Origin: Tridacna crocea
Lineage: Eukaryota > Mollusca > Bivalvia > Cardiida > Cardiidae
Assembly: GCA_943736015.1 (NCBI GenBank)
Contig: OX031064.1
Span: 32,735,361-32,799,360, forward strand
Reading direction: 5' to 3'
DNA length: 64,000 nt
Shown: positions 31,316 to 41,970 of the stretch, piece by piece
Layout of the letters: every line of letters starts with the position of its first letter
How positions within the stretch are numbered: the stretch's first letter is position 1
Notes under the pieces: model-generated
Seen by the model: the letters and a program-made list of their open reading frames with translations, nothing else
What the model was told of the DNA's origin: nothing
Databases searched by the model: none
Translations under genes and position numbers: made by a program

Positions 31316-31342
31316 AGCAAGTCAAATAACCTCATAAACATA

Positions 31343-31585
31343 TGTGACCCATCACGCAAAAAGTGACGATCTTGAAAAAAGATCGACGATAGTGCAGGTC
31401 AGTTTAAATTGATAATTCAAAATGATCGTGTAACAACGTACACTGGCCACTTTTCATACGGAAAATTTAATGTCATTAAAGCGAAAAGTGTCAAACCTGG
31501 TCAGCCTGCGCAATTCGCGCAGGCTGACCGGGGCTGACACTTTTCACAGTTCCCAGAAGGTCTCTTTTTTGCCTGATGGGTCACA
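31343..31585 (-). mobile_element. MITE-E copy 2
   Basis: Same ends as 171-436, but the palindrome (GTCAGCCTGCGCAATTCGCG…) is near the right end, so the copy is inverted. TA flanks both ends, fitting a Tc1/mariner-type target. Confidence 0.75.
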
Positions 31586-31796
31586 TATAAGTAACGTTCG
31601 ACACGTATAAATAGGGACAAAAAATCTCAAACTGGAACCCACGCTATCCACATTTAATTCCAAAGGCGTCCACGTTAGCCGTATGACAGCTATTGATTAT
31701 GGTAGTCATTATGAGGTCCCTTGGCCTTCCAGTGATAGATTGTTCGTGTCCGCTGTGTATTGACCGTAGAACAATATCTGTGTGAACAGCAGTGCT

Positions 31797-31895
31797 CGTA
31801 TTCATAAACCAATAGTGTATTTTCTAAATTTTGAATCAAATTAACACAATTTCTGATTGGCTAAATCAAATTCATTGTGTCGCAACAATTTACAG
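31797..31895 (+). mobile_element. PAL-I-like relic
   Basis: CTCGTATTCATAAACCAATA…AATTTCTGATTGGCTAAATC. Confidence 0.4.
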
Positions 31896-32180
31896 AACAA
31901 AAGTACTTATAACAGGACAAGTACACAGCTATACATAGTCACAGAAAAGTATCATTTATATACATAAAATAAAACGAGATGTAAAGAGTATGAAAGACGG
32001 TAAATGGGCCTACATTATACAATATATGTGTGTAGCACTTTAAGCAAAGTCAAAAGATATGTTTAATATAATTCAAGTTTTACTCGACAGTGCCACACAT
32101 ATATTTGTCTACTGAACAGTAGGTATACAGAAAAAATGAAACAAAGCAGACAGATATAAACAGAAAGTACCTTGGACATG
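31896..32180 (+). repeat. REP-P copy 1
   Basis: AGAACAAAAGTACTTATAAC…TGTGTGTAGCACTTTAAGC…GTCTACTGAACAGTAGGTAT. Confidence 0.65.
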
Positions 32181-32645
32181 TAGATTTATGGTGTTTTATC
32201 GAATATAAATGGCATCTTTGATGAATCTCAGCATCAATAAAAATGACATGTTATAATTTTAGAGCACGTATGTTGGGGAGAATGACTTATGCGTGTAGTG
32301 CTTTACAAACATTGCTGTATCACTTATATCTCTAAGGCGTTACCCCTATAACTAAGTACTTAATGTTTATGGCTAGTGTTCGGAATTTCGGACAAACCAA
32401 TTTCAGTAGCAACTGTTGCTTTTCAAACGATGTATTGGATTAAAAATACATCTTTTATCGTTTCCATCCTGTTTTTTTTTTACCAAGATCATCTTTATTT
32501 TGTGAAACTGTGAGCGTTTTGGTATCTACATGCGAAATGGTGCCCCTGACGGTTGCAAGTACGCACAGATTGCGACGGATAGAAAATGTCTTTTATTCTC
32601 CAGAGACTATGAAACACATCACTGTGGTTGTTTCCGGTTTTGATA
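32181..32645. other. Unassigned spacer
   Basis: Nothing recognised. Confidence 0.4.
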
Positions 32646-32842
32646 TTTTTCCCAAACGACAAAATTTTGGACTAGTCCAAACTGAAAACATTTGCATACG
32701 ACAAAATAGATGTGAATCAAAAATTGAAATTTGATTTGGAAAGGGTAGAAAACATTGTGGGAAAAGGAGAAAATGCTGGTTACCAGCATTTTCGCCTTTT
32801 CCCACAATGTTTTCAAAAGGTTAAGCTTCTTCTTCAGAGCTT
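32646..32842 (+). mobile_element. PAL-A, left terminus missing
   Basis: Starts TTTCCCAAACGACAAAATTT; the stem is intact except for one G. The right part ends where the next copy begins. Confidence 0.75.
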
Positions 32843-33072
32843 TTAACCAATTACCAGACAGCAAAATTTTAGACCAATCCAAATTGAAAGTATTTGCAGA
32901 CGACAATTTCAAAGTGGCTAAAATGGTGCAATTTTTCTTTGATAGGGTAGAAAACTTTGTTGGAAAAGGAGAAAATGCTGGTTACCAGCATTTTCTCCTT
33001 TTCCCACAATGTTTTCAAAAGGTTTCTTCCCCAGGGCCGTTAAAAAGGTGTCATTGATTGGTAGTGGGTTAA
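32843..33072 (+). mobile_element. PAL-A hairpin MITE, full length
   Basis: TTAACCAATTACC…GGTAGTGGGTTAA, abutting the preceding copy at its left TTAA. Confidence 0.85.
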
Positions 33073-33176
33073 ACTGCTATATAAATGAAACGCAAATTTC
33101 CCTTCAATATTTCAAAACCCAAAATATTGCTATTGAAAACTTGATTTCACCGGCGAAAACAAAGTATACCGTAACC

Positions 33177-33285
33177 GGACAGTGCAGATTCAAGATGAAA
33201 CTGTACGTTTTGTGCAGTCTGATCTTGCGTCTACACTGTCCGCAATAAGCACCCTTGCTCTCGCTTTTAACAGCTACAGGGTTAA
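33177..33285 (-). mobile_element. PAL-D fragment
   Basis: GGACAGTGCAGATTCAAGAT…CAGTCTGATCTTGCGTCTAC, ending CTACAGGGTTAA. Confidence 0.6.
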
Positions 33286-33499
33286 CTCATTACCAAAGAG
33301 AAAATTTTAAGTTAGTCCAAATCGAAAGTGTTTGCAGACGACAAGATAAAAGTGACTGAAAAATTGAAATTTGTTTTGTAAAGGGTAGAAAAGGAGAAGA
33401 TACTGATTTAACAGCATTTTCTCCTTTTCCCACAATTTTTTTCTAAAGGCTTCTTTCTCAGGGTCGTCAAAAGTAGTGATTGTGTGGTAATGGGTTTAA
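33282..33499 (+). mobile_element. PAL-A hairpin MITE
   Basis: TTAACTCATTACC…GGTAATGGGTTTAA. Its left TTAA is also the right TTAA of a PAL-D fragment. Confidence 0.8.
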
Positions 33500-33740
33500 A
33501 AGGTATTGGGCGGATGCACGGGAATTCATTTTATTGAAATATCACGCAGAATCTTTCATCGCGGGCCCCAGGTGCACTCGAGGAAAGGCTGCCTGAGAAA
33601 ATCACTTGAAAGAGATAATTGTTATTCAGAAATCGTATGGAGGCCACACTCTATTTACCCAGCACGAATGACGGGCATTCGAGGTCAAGATTGCATTCGT
33701 GTGAAAACTAGAATGTATCTCCGAAAATCGAAGGTTTATT

Positions 33741-34213
33741 TTGGCGCCGCATGAGCGGCGGCACTATATTTTTATTCGGTTTTGAAAAGTACCTATGGAG
33801 GCAGCCATATTGATTACTCCGCTTACAGTCATTTCGTAACCAGGTCATTTCGTACCTAAGCCATTTCGTTCCCACCTTTACTTTTCATTTTGGTCATTTT
33901 ATTCTGACTTTGATAATTTCGTAATAACTTTTGTATTTTCATAAACTGCTTTTAGTATTGATTCGGTAATTTAGAACCTTGTTTCAATACTATTGCCTTG
34001 TGTTGGTTGTCGAATGAAAAATGATTTTGTACATACCTCGACAACTGCTTTTGTACACAGCTCCAGTTGAAACTATGTTAAATTTCACCAAAGAATGGCT
34101 ATGATTGTGTCTCATTATCATTTGTTCTTTCTTTTTACTTTTGAAATGCTTAATGTGCCTTATTTCAGAAACAACTGATTTGCGGCGCCATTGATGTGAC
34201 GCATCAATATTTT
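33741..34213 (+). repeat. REP-M copy 1
   Basis: GGCGCCGCATGAGCGGCGGC…GTCATTTCGTAACC…GGCGCCATTGATGTGACGCA. Repeated CATTTCGTA-CC motifs; no coding. Confidence 0.65.
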
Positions 34214-34436
34214 CTTTTAGTTTAATTTAAGGATGGTCCTTCAGATTCAGGGACGAAAATTTTACAAAAATACAAAACAAATCATCCTTATTCTCCCAAA
34301 GCCTTTTAATTTTCATTTTTAAAACACTTTTCGTTTTTATGCAATTTTCGGACTGCGCAGGCTGATCAGAAATGACACTTTACGCAGATATCAGAATGCT
34401 CCTTTTCGCATGTTACAAACCATGTGTTGGTTATTC

Positions 34437-34780
34437 GGTGTGTGCGCATGTCATATTCATCGACGATTCGACCTGTCTGCCGTGACGCATCCCCCGCCCC
34501 CAATACCTGGGAAAAGTAGGGCTTATATCGAAGATATTAACTTATTACCCAAGCTAAGATATTAACTTATTACCCAAGCTTTTCTAATAAATGACCCATG
34601 CATAGGTTACACCCTAGCCAAACATAGCTAATGAATAGCACCAAGTGGCGTTTCACTGAGTAAACGTTCATTCATTCGAAATTCAAGTTAAAGGTTTTTG
34701 TTTTAAAAAATTACTCCGCTCCTGTACCCAACATGCCTGAATTAGGTAGATGTGTGTTTGTAGAATGCCATCTAGTGGGG
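34437..34780 (-). mobile_element. REP-G (variant b) with an internal duplication
   Basis: GTGTGCGCATGTCATATTCA…GAATGCCATCTAGTGGGGAT. AAGATATTAACTTATTACCC is repeated in tandem at about 34530-34580. Confidence 0.7.
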
Positions 34781-34950
34781 ATCTGGGTCAAGTTATGAAG
34801 GGAACTCAAAGGGTAAAAATCTGTTTTGATGCTTCTCATGCTTAAACTGTGCTTTTGTTGCTGTTGTACTTTTTTATTACTGGAAAGTTTCATTCAATAT
34901 CGTCGATTTTTGCGTAGACTTTTGGCGTCGTTGCGTCACATCCTGCCCGG

Positions 34951-35175
34951 CCGGTGTAATGGAGAGAAATGACCCTCCCCTACAAAATGACCCGTGGGTC
35001 ATTTCTCTACGTATTCTACGTGAAGAAATAACCCCAGGGTCATTATTCAACGTAGAGAAATGACCCCAGAGGATTATTTCTCTACGTAGAATAATGAACC
35101 GGATCATTCCTCTACGTAGATAAATGATCCACGGGTCATTTTGTAGGAGAGGGTCATTTCTCTGCATTACACCGG
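34951..35175. mobile_element. Palindromic MITE at the head of a SINE
   Basis: CCGGTGTAATGGAGAGAAAT… at the left mirrors …TCATTTCTCTGCATTACACCGG at the right, with about 55 bp of arm. Inside, GGGTCAT/ATGACCC blocks and CTACGTAGA motifs repeat in both orientations. It sits exactly before the tRNA-like head of the SINE at 35176 and probably interrupts it. Confidence 0.7.
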
Positions 35176-35451
35176 CAAACTTAGTGGTTAGTGTATCTGA
35201 CTCGTGAACTGGAGGTTGCGGGTTCGATACCCGGTTGCGGTGAACTTTCTTTATGGCGATTTTTTGGCATCTCACTTTTGATGCATGTCAAATAGTAGTA
35301 AGTGGCTTTAGAAAGAAAGTTTTGTCAATCCTGTCGTAAGAAAGCCAGGAAACACATCGATGCGCCACTGACAGCCATGATATAACCTAAACTGTTAAAA
35401 TAACGTTTAATTCCGATACAAAATACAAACAAACAAACAAATAAACAAACA
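35176..35451 (+). mobile_element. tRNA-derived SINE with (CAAA)n tail
   Basis: Intact B box GGGTTCGATACCC; body GGTGAACTTTCTTTATGGCG and GGCTTTAGAAAGAAAGTTTT; tail (CAAA)n. A palindromic MITE (34951-35175) sits at or in its 5' head. Confidence 0.8.
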
Positions 35452-35890
35452 GTCATGTGTTTTTTGTGCCTTTGTTTTTATCGTCGTTGTTGTTGTTGTT
35501 TCTATAACTTTACGTATTGTAACGCAGGGTTCGCGTTGCCAATGCTTCACGCGCTGTTTGTGATTTGTTTCACTGTTGTTTTTGCGGGAAGCAACCGTTA
35601 TTACGTATAATCTGTGTCGATGTTTCACGTGCTTTTGTTGTTATTTGTGGCAATTGTTCATCTATAAAACAAAAGAGTGCTTCGCGATTGTTGTGGAGAG
35701 TATAGGAATTTTTGTCAATTATTGTTAAAATTAATTAAATGTGCTGTTTTAGGAGTGACAATTCTTTAACTGGATTAACCGATATTCATTTAAGCCGGTA
35801 TGTAGCTTGATTTTTAACTGTTGGAAAGTGAAAGTTCTGATTTTGTAACAGAGGAGAGAAAGTTCAAATGTAAATAAAGCAGATGTTTTA
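35452..35890. other. Unassigned spacer
   Basis: GTTGTTGTTGTT microsatellite-like stretch near 35483; otherwise nothing. Confidence 0.4.
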
Positions 35891-36084
35891 CTCTAATTTT
35901 GGACTGGTCTAAATTGAAAAAAAACTGCAACTCAAAAATTGAAATTTGTGTCCTGCAGGGTAGAAAACATTGTGGGCAAAGGAGAAAATACTGGTTACCA
36001 GCATTTTCTCCTTTTCTTATAATGTTTTCAAAAGGCTTCTTTCTCAGGGTCGTATAAACCAGGGATTGTTTGGTAAAGAGTTAA
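35891..36084 (+). mobile_element. PAL-A, left terminus missing
   Basis: Begins at TCTAATTTTGGACTGGTC; ends TTTGGTAAAGAGTTAA. Confidence 0.75.
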
Positions 36085-36174
36085 ATGCATTTGAACTTAT
36101 ATCATATCATTTAAAAGTGGAAATTATTGTGAAGATGACAATGTGTCCTTGTACAGCCGGTCCAAGTGTTAGTC

Positions 36175-36576
36175 ATCTCCGCGAGCCAAGGTTACGATCA
36201 CTACATGGATCTTACCTTGGCTGATTGAGGCCGATTTCGAGATTTCTGCGATGCACCCTCTAATGGATGCTGGTTATTAACCCCCCTTTACATCGTATTT
36301 CTAAAAGCTAATTATATATCGTTTTACAAACCGCTTACGAATACACATGAAACGATGAGCAGACATCTACGTGGGTTTCCTTTTATTACCTTCTATTCGA
36401 AAGGTAGCGACCTTATTCTATTTTTATCAAAGATGAAATGCTACGAGCAGTTTCATTTGTTGCAGTTAGAGGTGGCTGCATCCAATGTAAAAGCGTATCG
36501 GGGGAATGTAAAAATCAAGCTCGATCCGCCAAGGGTAGAGTAGGGTAGTGAGTCGTCAGCCTTGGCTGGCGAAGAT
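36175..36576. mobile_element. Mutator-like (MULE-like) non-autonomous element
   Basis: Terminal inverted repeats ATCTCCGCGAGCCAAGG and CCTTGGCTGGCGAAGAT are flanked by the direct repeat AAGTGTTAGTC at 36164-36174 and 36577-36587 (11 bp as read; 9 bp if the outer bases belong to the element). The ends resemble those of the element at 10194-10742. No coding capacity is recognisable; the short frame at 36355-36543 has no family signature. Confidence 0.7.
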
Positions 36577-36661
36577 AAGTGTTAGTCGCTGACATAAAAA
36601 TAATTTCAAAACAAGGTTGAAACTTGCTAGGTACCTGTGACTTTTTGCCTGATTCTAAAAA

Positions 36662-37254
36662 CTCTTTTTGTGGTATTTGTCGAAGACAATACCACTATGA
36701 GTTCAAGATTGAATTTTGATAACCATGTATCTTATTTTGTGCAAAGCCGAGGGAAATAAACCCAGTTAAAATAATTTTTTCTTTGGCAAATGAGTTTTTC
36801 GGTGGCACTTAGATGTGTATTTTGAAATGGCATATTAAATTACTTTGGCGAAGCCATCGATCGCTGAGATACTTAATTTTGATTGAAAATAGCTTCTCTC
36901 ACTCACAGCTTTTTATTGGTGCAATGATAAATTTGCCTACTGACCCTGGGCTTTTTCGTTCCAAATCAAATTCGTTCCATGGCTTGTTCGTCCTATGATA
37001 GTGCGCTGCTCCATTTGATTGCTTATGAATATTTATAGATCAAAGTAATTGATTGTAATATTGGAAATTTAATGTAAAAGGCTAAAGATATTTCAAAATT
37101 ATAGTTTTAAGTTACATGATTAGTCTCCCTTCAACCAAAAAGGTATTCATTTGCGTAGTGGGTTGACTTTTAAGCCAATATTTTCTTTCAAACTATTAAT
37201 TCCACACAATGGGTTTCCTTGAAATACCACTTCAGCGTTCTCAACGCTTTGATT
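36662..37254 (+). mobile_element. REP-H copy 2
   Basis: About 85-90% like 7122-7712 throughout, including TTTTCGGTGGCACTTAGATG and GATATTTCAAAATTATAGTT. Confidence 0.75.
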
Positions 37255-37675
37255 TCTTCCAGCGACTAAAATATGGCCCGACAGCACGATAACAGACTGT
37301 TATCTCCGCAATATTTTCCATACTTTTAAATGGTATGATTTAGATTTAAATGTATTTTGACACCTGCTTTGATTATTTTGGCCTCTACTTGGCCTTTCAA
37401 TTTTAAGTTTTATTACCATGTAATCGTATTTTCAAATTAGATTTCAAAATTCTTGTACGTAAGCCTTTGTTGCTTTTTTCCATGTATCTTTAAAAGCGAT
37501 TGCACGACATTTGGTAATTTCTGTCCATCAGGGGAATGGCTTCAACCAGAAAAATGAATTGTATGAAATAGGTAAAAAGAGAACAAAATACAGAGCGATT
37601 TGGCATTTGTTTGGCCTAGTTTTAAAATTTATTTTTCTGCAAGCTACTAGATCTAACATGAACCGACCGTACCTT

Positions 37676-37899
37676 ATCTCTTTACAAAAGACAGAATTTT
37701 AGACTGGTCCAAATTGAAAGCACTTGCAGGCCACAAAATGAACATGACTCAAAAAATGAAATTTGTTTCCAGCAGGGTAGAAAATGTGGGAAAAGGAGAA
37801 AATGTTGGTCACCAGCATTTTCTCTTTTTTCCCACTATGTTTTCAAAAGGCTTCTATCTCAGGGTCGTATAAACCAGGGATTATTTGGGAAAGGGTTAA
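37676..37899 (+). mobile_element. PAL-A hairpin MITE
   Basis: Ends TTATTTGGGAAAGGGTTAA. The left arm lacks a few bases of the stem (GAAAATGTGGG). Confidence 0.8.
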
Positions 37900-38194
37900 C
37901 AGATAGTTATTTTCACAATAATTTTCATATTGTTATAATAAGATCGTTGTTGCAGTTTTATGCCACCATATTGTAGAGCCAGTGACGTCATCAATATTGA
38001 CGGCAGCGCCGTCTTATTAACTTTTTTTGATCTGGCGTGTAATTAATCGTATATTGATTTCCGGCATGCGTGGAAGAGAAAAAAGGGTCGACGTGGCGTC
38101 TGCAGATGAAATTCTCGTCTGCTGCAAACAAAAAATAATCCCACTTATTAAATTAACAAACGCTCAGATTTGAGTTTTTGGTTTACATTGTGTT

Positions 38195-38456
38195 TACTCC
38201 GGGTTCAATATTATTTCAGTTATTTCATGGACGCAATTGTACCTATCCGTGTTTTCCTGAATTTTATTTCATCGGTATTCCGTACTTTAACTTTACAAAG
38301 CCACTGGCTGCTTTCCTGCAAACACGGCGTTTACACCGATTTCAATGTTATTCCATTTATATCGTGGATGCCATTTCACCTATCCGTGTTTCCCTGCATT
38401 GTATTTCACAGGCATCTGGTACAATATTCTTCCAAAGCCACTGGCTGCTTTCCCGC
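38195..38456 (-). repeat. Two tandem degraded SINE tails
   Basis: Two units of about 130 bp share CACCTATCCGTGTTT/ACCTATCCGTGTTTTCCTG, TTTCAT/TTTCACA-GG-AT and AAAGCCACTGGCTGCTTTCC. They match the reverse of the SINE tail at 18064-18340. Long frames here (122 codons at 38178) come from this repeat and are not genes. Confidence 0.6.
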
Positions 38457-38576
38457 GTATCAATTTTAGAAATAATGGTATATAGGCTGTGTGAGAGGAA
38501 TGAATTCTGTAGCAATGATTTATATCAATCTTCGGAAAGAGATTGATAAAACATAACAAAATTAAAATAAATCATC

Positions 38577-38778
38577 GGAAAGTTCGTGATTGTGAGGTAG
38601 AGCGTCGGCCTCGTGACCATACAAGGTCCCGAGTTCGATAACCGGGAGCGGGTGTCAACTTTCGGGTATTGTTCATTGACTCACATATTCGGTGCGAGTG
38701 CTGTTGTAGTTTCCGGGAAGCAGTATATTGAGAGAGATTAGTATAAGTTGTAAGAACTTGTTTTTCAATCGATGTCAT
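38577..38778 (+). mobile_element. tRNA-derived SINE
   Basis: TGAGGTAGAGCGTCGGCCTC resembles a tRNA A-box region and CGAGTTCGATAACCGGGAGC a B box. The tail is not classified. Confidence 0.6.
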
Positions 38779-38790
38779 GTAAATATGCTT

Positions 38791-38862
38791 AATTCTTTAC
38801 CAAACAAAAAGAAATCTAGACTGGTCCAAACTGAAAGCACTTTCAGGCGACAAAAGAAATCA
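38791..38862 (+). mobile_element. PAL-A left fragment
   Basis: TTAATTCTTTACCAAACA and AGACTGGTCCAAACTGAAAG, then cut by MITE-F sequence. Confidence 0.6.
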
Positions 38863-38864
38863 GC

Positions 38865-38990
38865 CGTACTCCGGCAAAAGGGGACTTAATGCACCTCCGT
38901 GATATACTGTACCAGGAAAAAAGCATCACTTCATGATATATCCATAAAAACAACGTGTTTATCAACCCACTGAGTCGTATGGTAGATTGG
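38865..38990 (+). mobile_element. MITE-F fragment
   Basis: GCAAAAGGGGACTTAATGCA is the left terminus; little else is recognisable. Confidence 0.4.
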
Positions 38991-39017
38991 TCCTTTGGTG
39001 AGCATAAAATATAATTA

Positions 39018-39228
39018 TCAACCCTTATCCTTCTAAATAACTACTAGATTTTCATTTCGACAGCAAAACCCAAAATATTGCCCTTTCAAAGTTATGATTT
39101 CGTGAATGATATATCTCTATATCGAACAGTGTAGATCCAAGATCAGACTGCACGTTCTGTGCAGTCTGATCTTGATCTACACTGTCCGCAAAAGGTCAGT
39201 GAGTCCCGCTTGGGAGCCTAAGGGTTAA
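39018..39228 (-). mobile_element. PAL-D hairpin MITE, full length
   Basis: TCAACCCTTATCC…GAGCCTAAGGGTTAA; the palindrome meets at ACGTTCTGT. Confidence 0.8.
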
Positions 39229-39597
39229 CGTAGTGGACCCGTAATAGAAAATGGCTATTTCCACTATAATATTATCCAACAAAATTTGTTAAGATTAAAA
39301 ATGAGTATTGTTGTACTACTTTCACCGAGCCACTTTTTCACCGAATCACTTTTTCCTTTTTGTTCTACCCAGAATTATCATTTATAAATTCTAAAACCAC
39401 TATATTCTCATTACGAAGGGAAATAATGATTGCCTCCCTATTCTGAAACCAAACAGCAGTATCAACAAATAATTTCAAGATGGACATTAAAGGAATTTCT
39501 GGTCGGTTAAAAATGTACCAAAGTTTTATATCTGTATAAAAAAATATTAAGTCAACTATCAAGAAATTTTATGCCATAATGCATAGGAAGTATTATG
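39229..39597 (+). repeat. REP-L copy 2, leading into the minisatellite
   Basis: GTAGTGGACCCGTAATAGAA…TACGAAGGGAAATAATGATT…TCAAGAAATTTTATGCC, then the 64-bp units. Confidence 0.7.
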
Positions 39598-40420
39598 ACC
39601 GGTCTTCTTCCTTAAATCAAAAACCTTCGGCATAGGTCAGCCTGGCTAACCTAGAAGTATTACAGGTTTTCTACATTAAATAAAAAAATTCGGCCCAGGT
39701 CAGCCTGGCTAACCTAGAAGTATTACGGATTTTCTACCTTAAATCAAAAACTTTCGGCCTATGTCAGCCTGGCTAACCTAACAGTATTACGGAGTTTCTA
39801 CCTTAAAACAAAAACTTTCGGCCTAGGTCAGCCTGGCTAACCTAGAAGTATTACGGAGTTTCTACCTTAAATAAAAGATTTTTGGCCTAGGTCGGCTTGG
39901 CTAACCTAGAGTATTACGGGTTTTCTACCTTAAATCAAAAACTTTCGGCCTAGGTCAGCCTGGCTAACCTAGAAGTATTACGGGTTTTCTACCTTAAATC
40001 AAAAACTTTCGGTCTAGGTCAGCCTGGCTAACCTAGAAGTATTACGAGTTTTCTACCTTAAATCAAAAACTTTCGGCCTAGGTCGACCTGGCTAACCTAG
40101 AAGTATTACGGATTTTCTACCTTAAAAAGTTTCGGCCTAGGTCAGCCTGGCTAACCTAGAAGTATTACGGATTTTCTACTTTAAATCAAAAACTTTCGGC
40201 CTACGTCAGCCTGGCTAACCCAGAAGTATTACGGTTTTCTACCTTAATCAAAAACTTTCGGCCTAGGTCGACCTGGCTAACCTAGAAGTAGTACGGGTAT
40301 TCTACCTTAAATCAAAAACTTTCGGCCTACGTCAGCCTGGCTAACCTAGAGTATTACGGGTTTTCTACCTTAAATCAAAAACTTTCGGACCAGGTCAGGC
40401 TGGCTAACCTGAATCGATAT
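39598..40420 (+). repeat. 64-bp minisatellite, 13 units, each with a small hairpin
   Basis: The unit reads TTTTCTACCTTAAATCAAAA, then ACTTTCGGCCTAGGTCAGCC and TGGCTAACCTAG, then AAGTATTACGGG. Units are 59-64 bp with scattered point changes, and one is shortened (near 40110). Each carries an imperfect inverted repeat CTAGGTCAGCC/GGCTAACCTAG. The array continues straight on from a REP-L copy. Confidence 0.95.
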
Positions 40421-40436
40421 TAAAAGAAAAAAAAAA

Positions 40437-40453
40437 ACACACACACACACACA
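40437..40453 (+). repeat. (CA)n microsatellite
   Basis: Eight CA units after an A-run, at the 3' side of the 64 bp minisatellite. Confidence 0.8.
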
Positions 40454-40674
40454 GATGCATTAAACCCTCTTTTTACGGATTAAGGCTCAGTTACATTTGA
40501 CATTGGAGAAATGAATATGGAAAAAATAGAGATGTTTATCACTTACCAGTTTCACCTTGATGTCAAAACTAATCAGACACTTATTGGACCTGTCAAAACT
40601 TGGCCCGATAAATCACAGTTTTCACTCTATTGTGAAAAAATACGATCCTCGTTTCATTTTTTATTTAACCCTTT

Positions 40675-40896
40675 ACTCTATTATAGATACTCATTTCTAC
40701 GTATTGCTTGTAGGAGCCCTTGGAAAATATTGTGGCAAAAGATGAAATTGCTCGTGACGAGCAATTTTCCCATTTGTCACAATGTTTTCTATGCTATCAA
40801 AAGGTGTCATATACACATTAGAAAAGGCTTCATCTTTGCTGTTATTTAGGGTCAATTTGAGATACCATAGAAATGCCTTATGGGGTAAAGGGTCAA
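40675..40896 (+). mobile_element. PAL-B hairpin MITE
   Basis: TTAACCCTTTACTCTATT…GGGGTAAAGGGTCAA; the right TTAA has mutated to TCAA. Confidence 0.85.
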
Positions 40897-40919
40897 TTCT
40901 TTTTGCGTCATTGAAGATA

Positions 40920-40970
40920 TTAAAGGCTTCTGACTGCAGTCTGATCTATACTGTTCGCTAATGTATTTAT
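40920..40970 (-). mobile_element. PAL-D fragment
   Basis: GACTGCAGTCTGATCTATAC, then TGTTCGC. Confidence 0.4.
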
Positions 40971-41024
40971 GCCTTTTAGATAAAAGAAATGTCGAAGTTT
41001 ATAGAATTGGAGTATGAAGTTTTA

Positions 41025-41072
41025 GTTGAAACAAGCTGTAGTTACGAGGTTTTTGAAGTACACCGGCGACAT
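41025..41072. mobile_element. PAL-K right arm
   Basis: ACAAGCTGTAGTTACGAGGT, then TTTTGAAGTACACCGGCGA. Confidence 0.5.
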
Positions 41073-41159
41073 GAAATACAGAACAAAACCATGTAAAGCC
41101 GGGCTGTTTTATATGCAAAGATTCTACATAAAGAGCAAAGGAAAAGTCACATAAACCAG

Positions 41160-41400
41160 AAATGTTAGAATGTCCGTCGGTCTGTCCGTCCATCCGTCAG
41201 CAATTTCTTGTGCGGGCTATTCCTCCTACAGTTTTCATTGGAATAAGTTAAAACTTACCACAATGAATCTCTAAAATGTTTAGTTGTGCATGTGACTTTT
41301 AGAGTTAGGATTTCTTATAGGCATTCTAGATTTTAAGCCATTTCACTGACAAGCCCGTTAGGGCGCATATGCTCTGCCTTGCGAAGCTCTTGTTTCCAAT
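41160..41400 (+). repeat. Dispersed repeat with (CCGT)n start and CTCTTGTTT end
   Basis: It begins TCCGTCGGTCTGTCCGTCCA and ends GCGCATATGCTCTGCC, then TTGCGAAGCTCTTGTTT. The structure matches the other Helitron-like repeats, shortened. Confidence 0.5.
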
Positions 41401-41579
41401 ATATTTTTTCAGTTAGAAAGTTACGTAACTTCTGATTGGCTAAACCAAGTGGTTAAGCCAATTAAAAGTTGCGTTGATTTCTAAATCTAGAATTAGAGTT
41501 GAAATAAGGAATGATCGGTGAAGATGGCAACTGATCTGAATCTACAATGTCCGCGAAAGTCCATTGCTGACCTGCCGGA

Positions 41580-41970
41580 CGGTCCTGCATGGCTGTGTAG
41601 TAGAGTGTAGGGCTCGCAAGCTTGAGACCCTAGGCTCGACCCTCATTCGAGGCTCTTGGGCCCGTACTCACCAACTATTCTTGAGAACATTCTTAGTCTT
41701 ATCCTTCAAGGTTTTCTAAATTTGTAAGTAACACAACTTCTGATTGGCTTAGCCAATCAGAAGTTGTGTTACTTACAAATGTAGAAAATTCTGCAGAATA
41801 AGACAAAGAATGTTCTTAAGAATGGTTGGTGAATACAGGCCCTGATCTTTTTGTAATTGTCCTTTGGCAAGCGGTTCAGTGTTCGTCCAGAGCAGGTGAA
41901 ACGCAGAAAATACATGGATATTAGAACCTGTCGTAGTGACATTAATGAAATAATGTTGAAAGCGGCGTAA
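41580..41970 (+). mobile_element. tRNA-derived SINE split by a PAL-I palindrome
   Basis: The head TGCATGGCTGTGTAGTAGAG lies left of the insertion. The body CTGATCTTTTTG… and end GTTGAAAGCGGCGTAAAAAA continue right of it. The outline is the same as the SINE at 14411. Confidence 0.75.
41658..41843. mobile_element. PAL-I inside a SINE
   Basis: GGGCCCGTACTCACCAACTA…TGGTTGGTGAATACAGGCCC, arms of about 90 bp meeting at GGCTTAGCC. Confidence 0.85.

Noticed and set aside
38178..38546. 122-codon frame with an internal repeat
   Set aside because: It reads through two tandem inverted SINE tails.
39598..40420. Regular 64-bp repeats as a CRISPR array
   Set aside because: The whole unit is repeated with no variable spacers, and the context is an animal genome.
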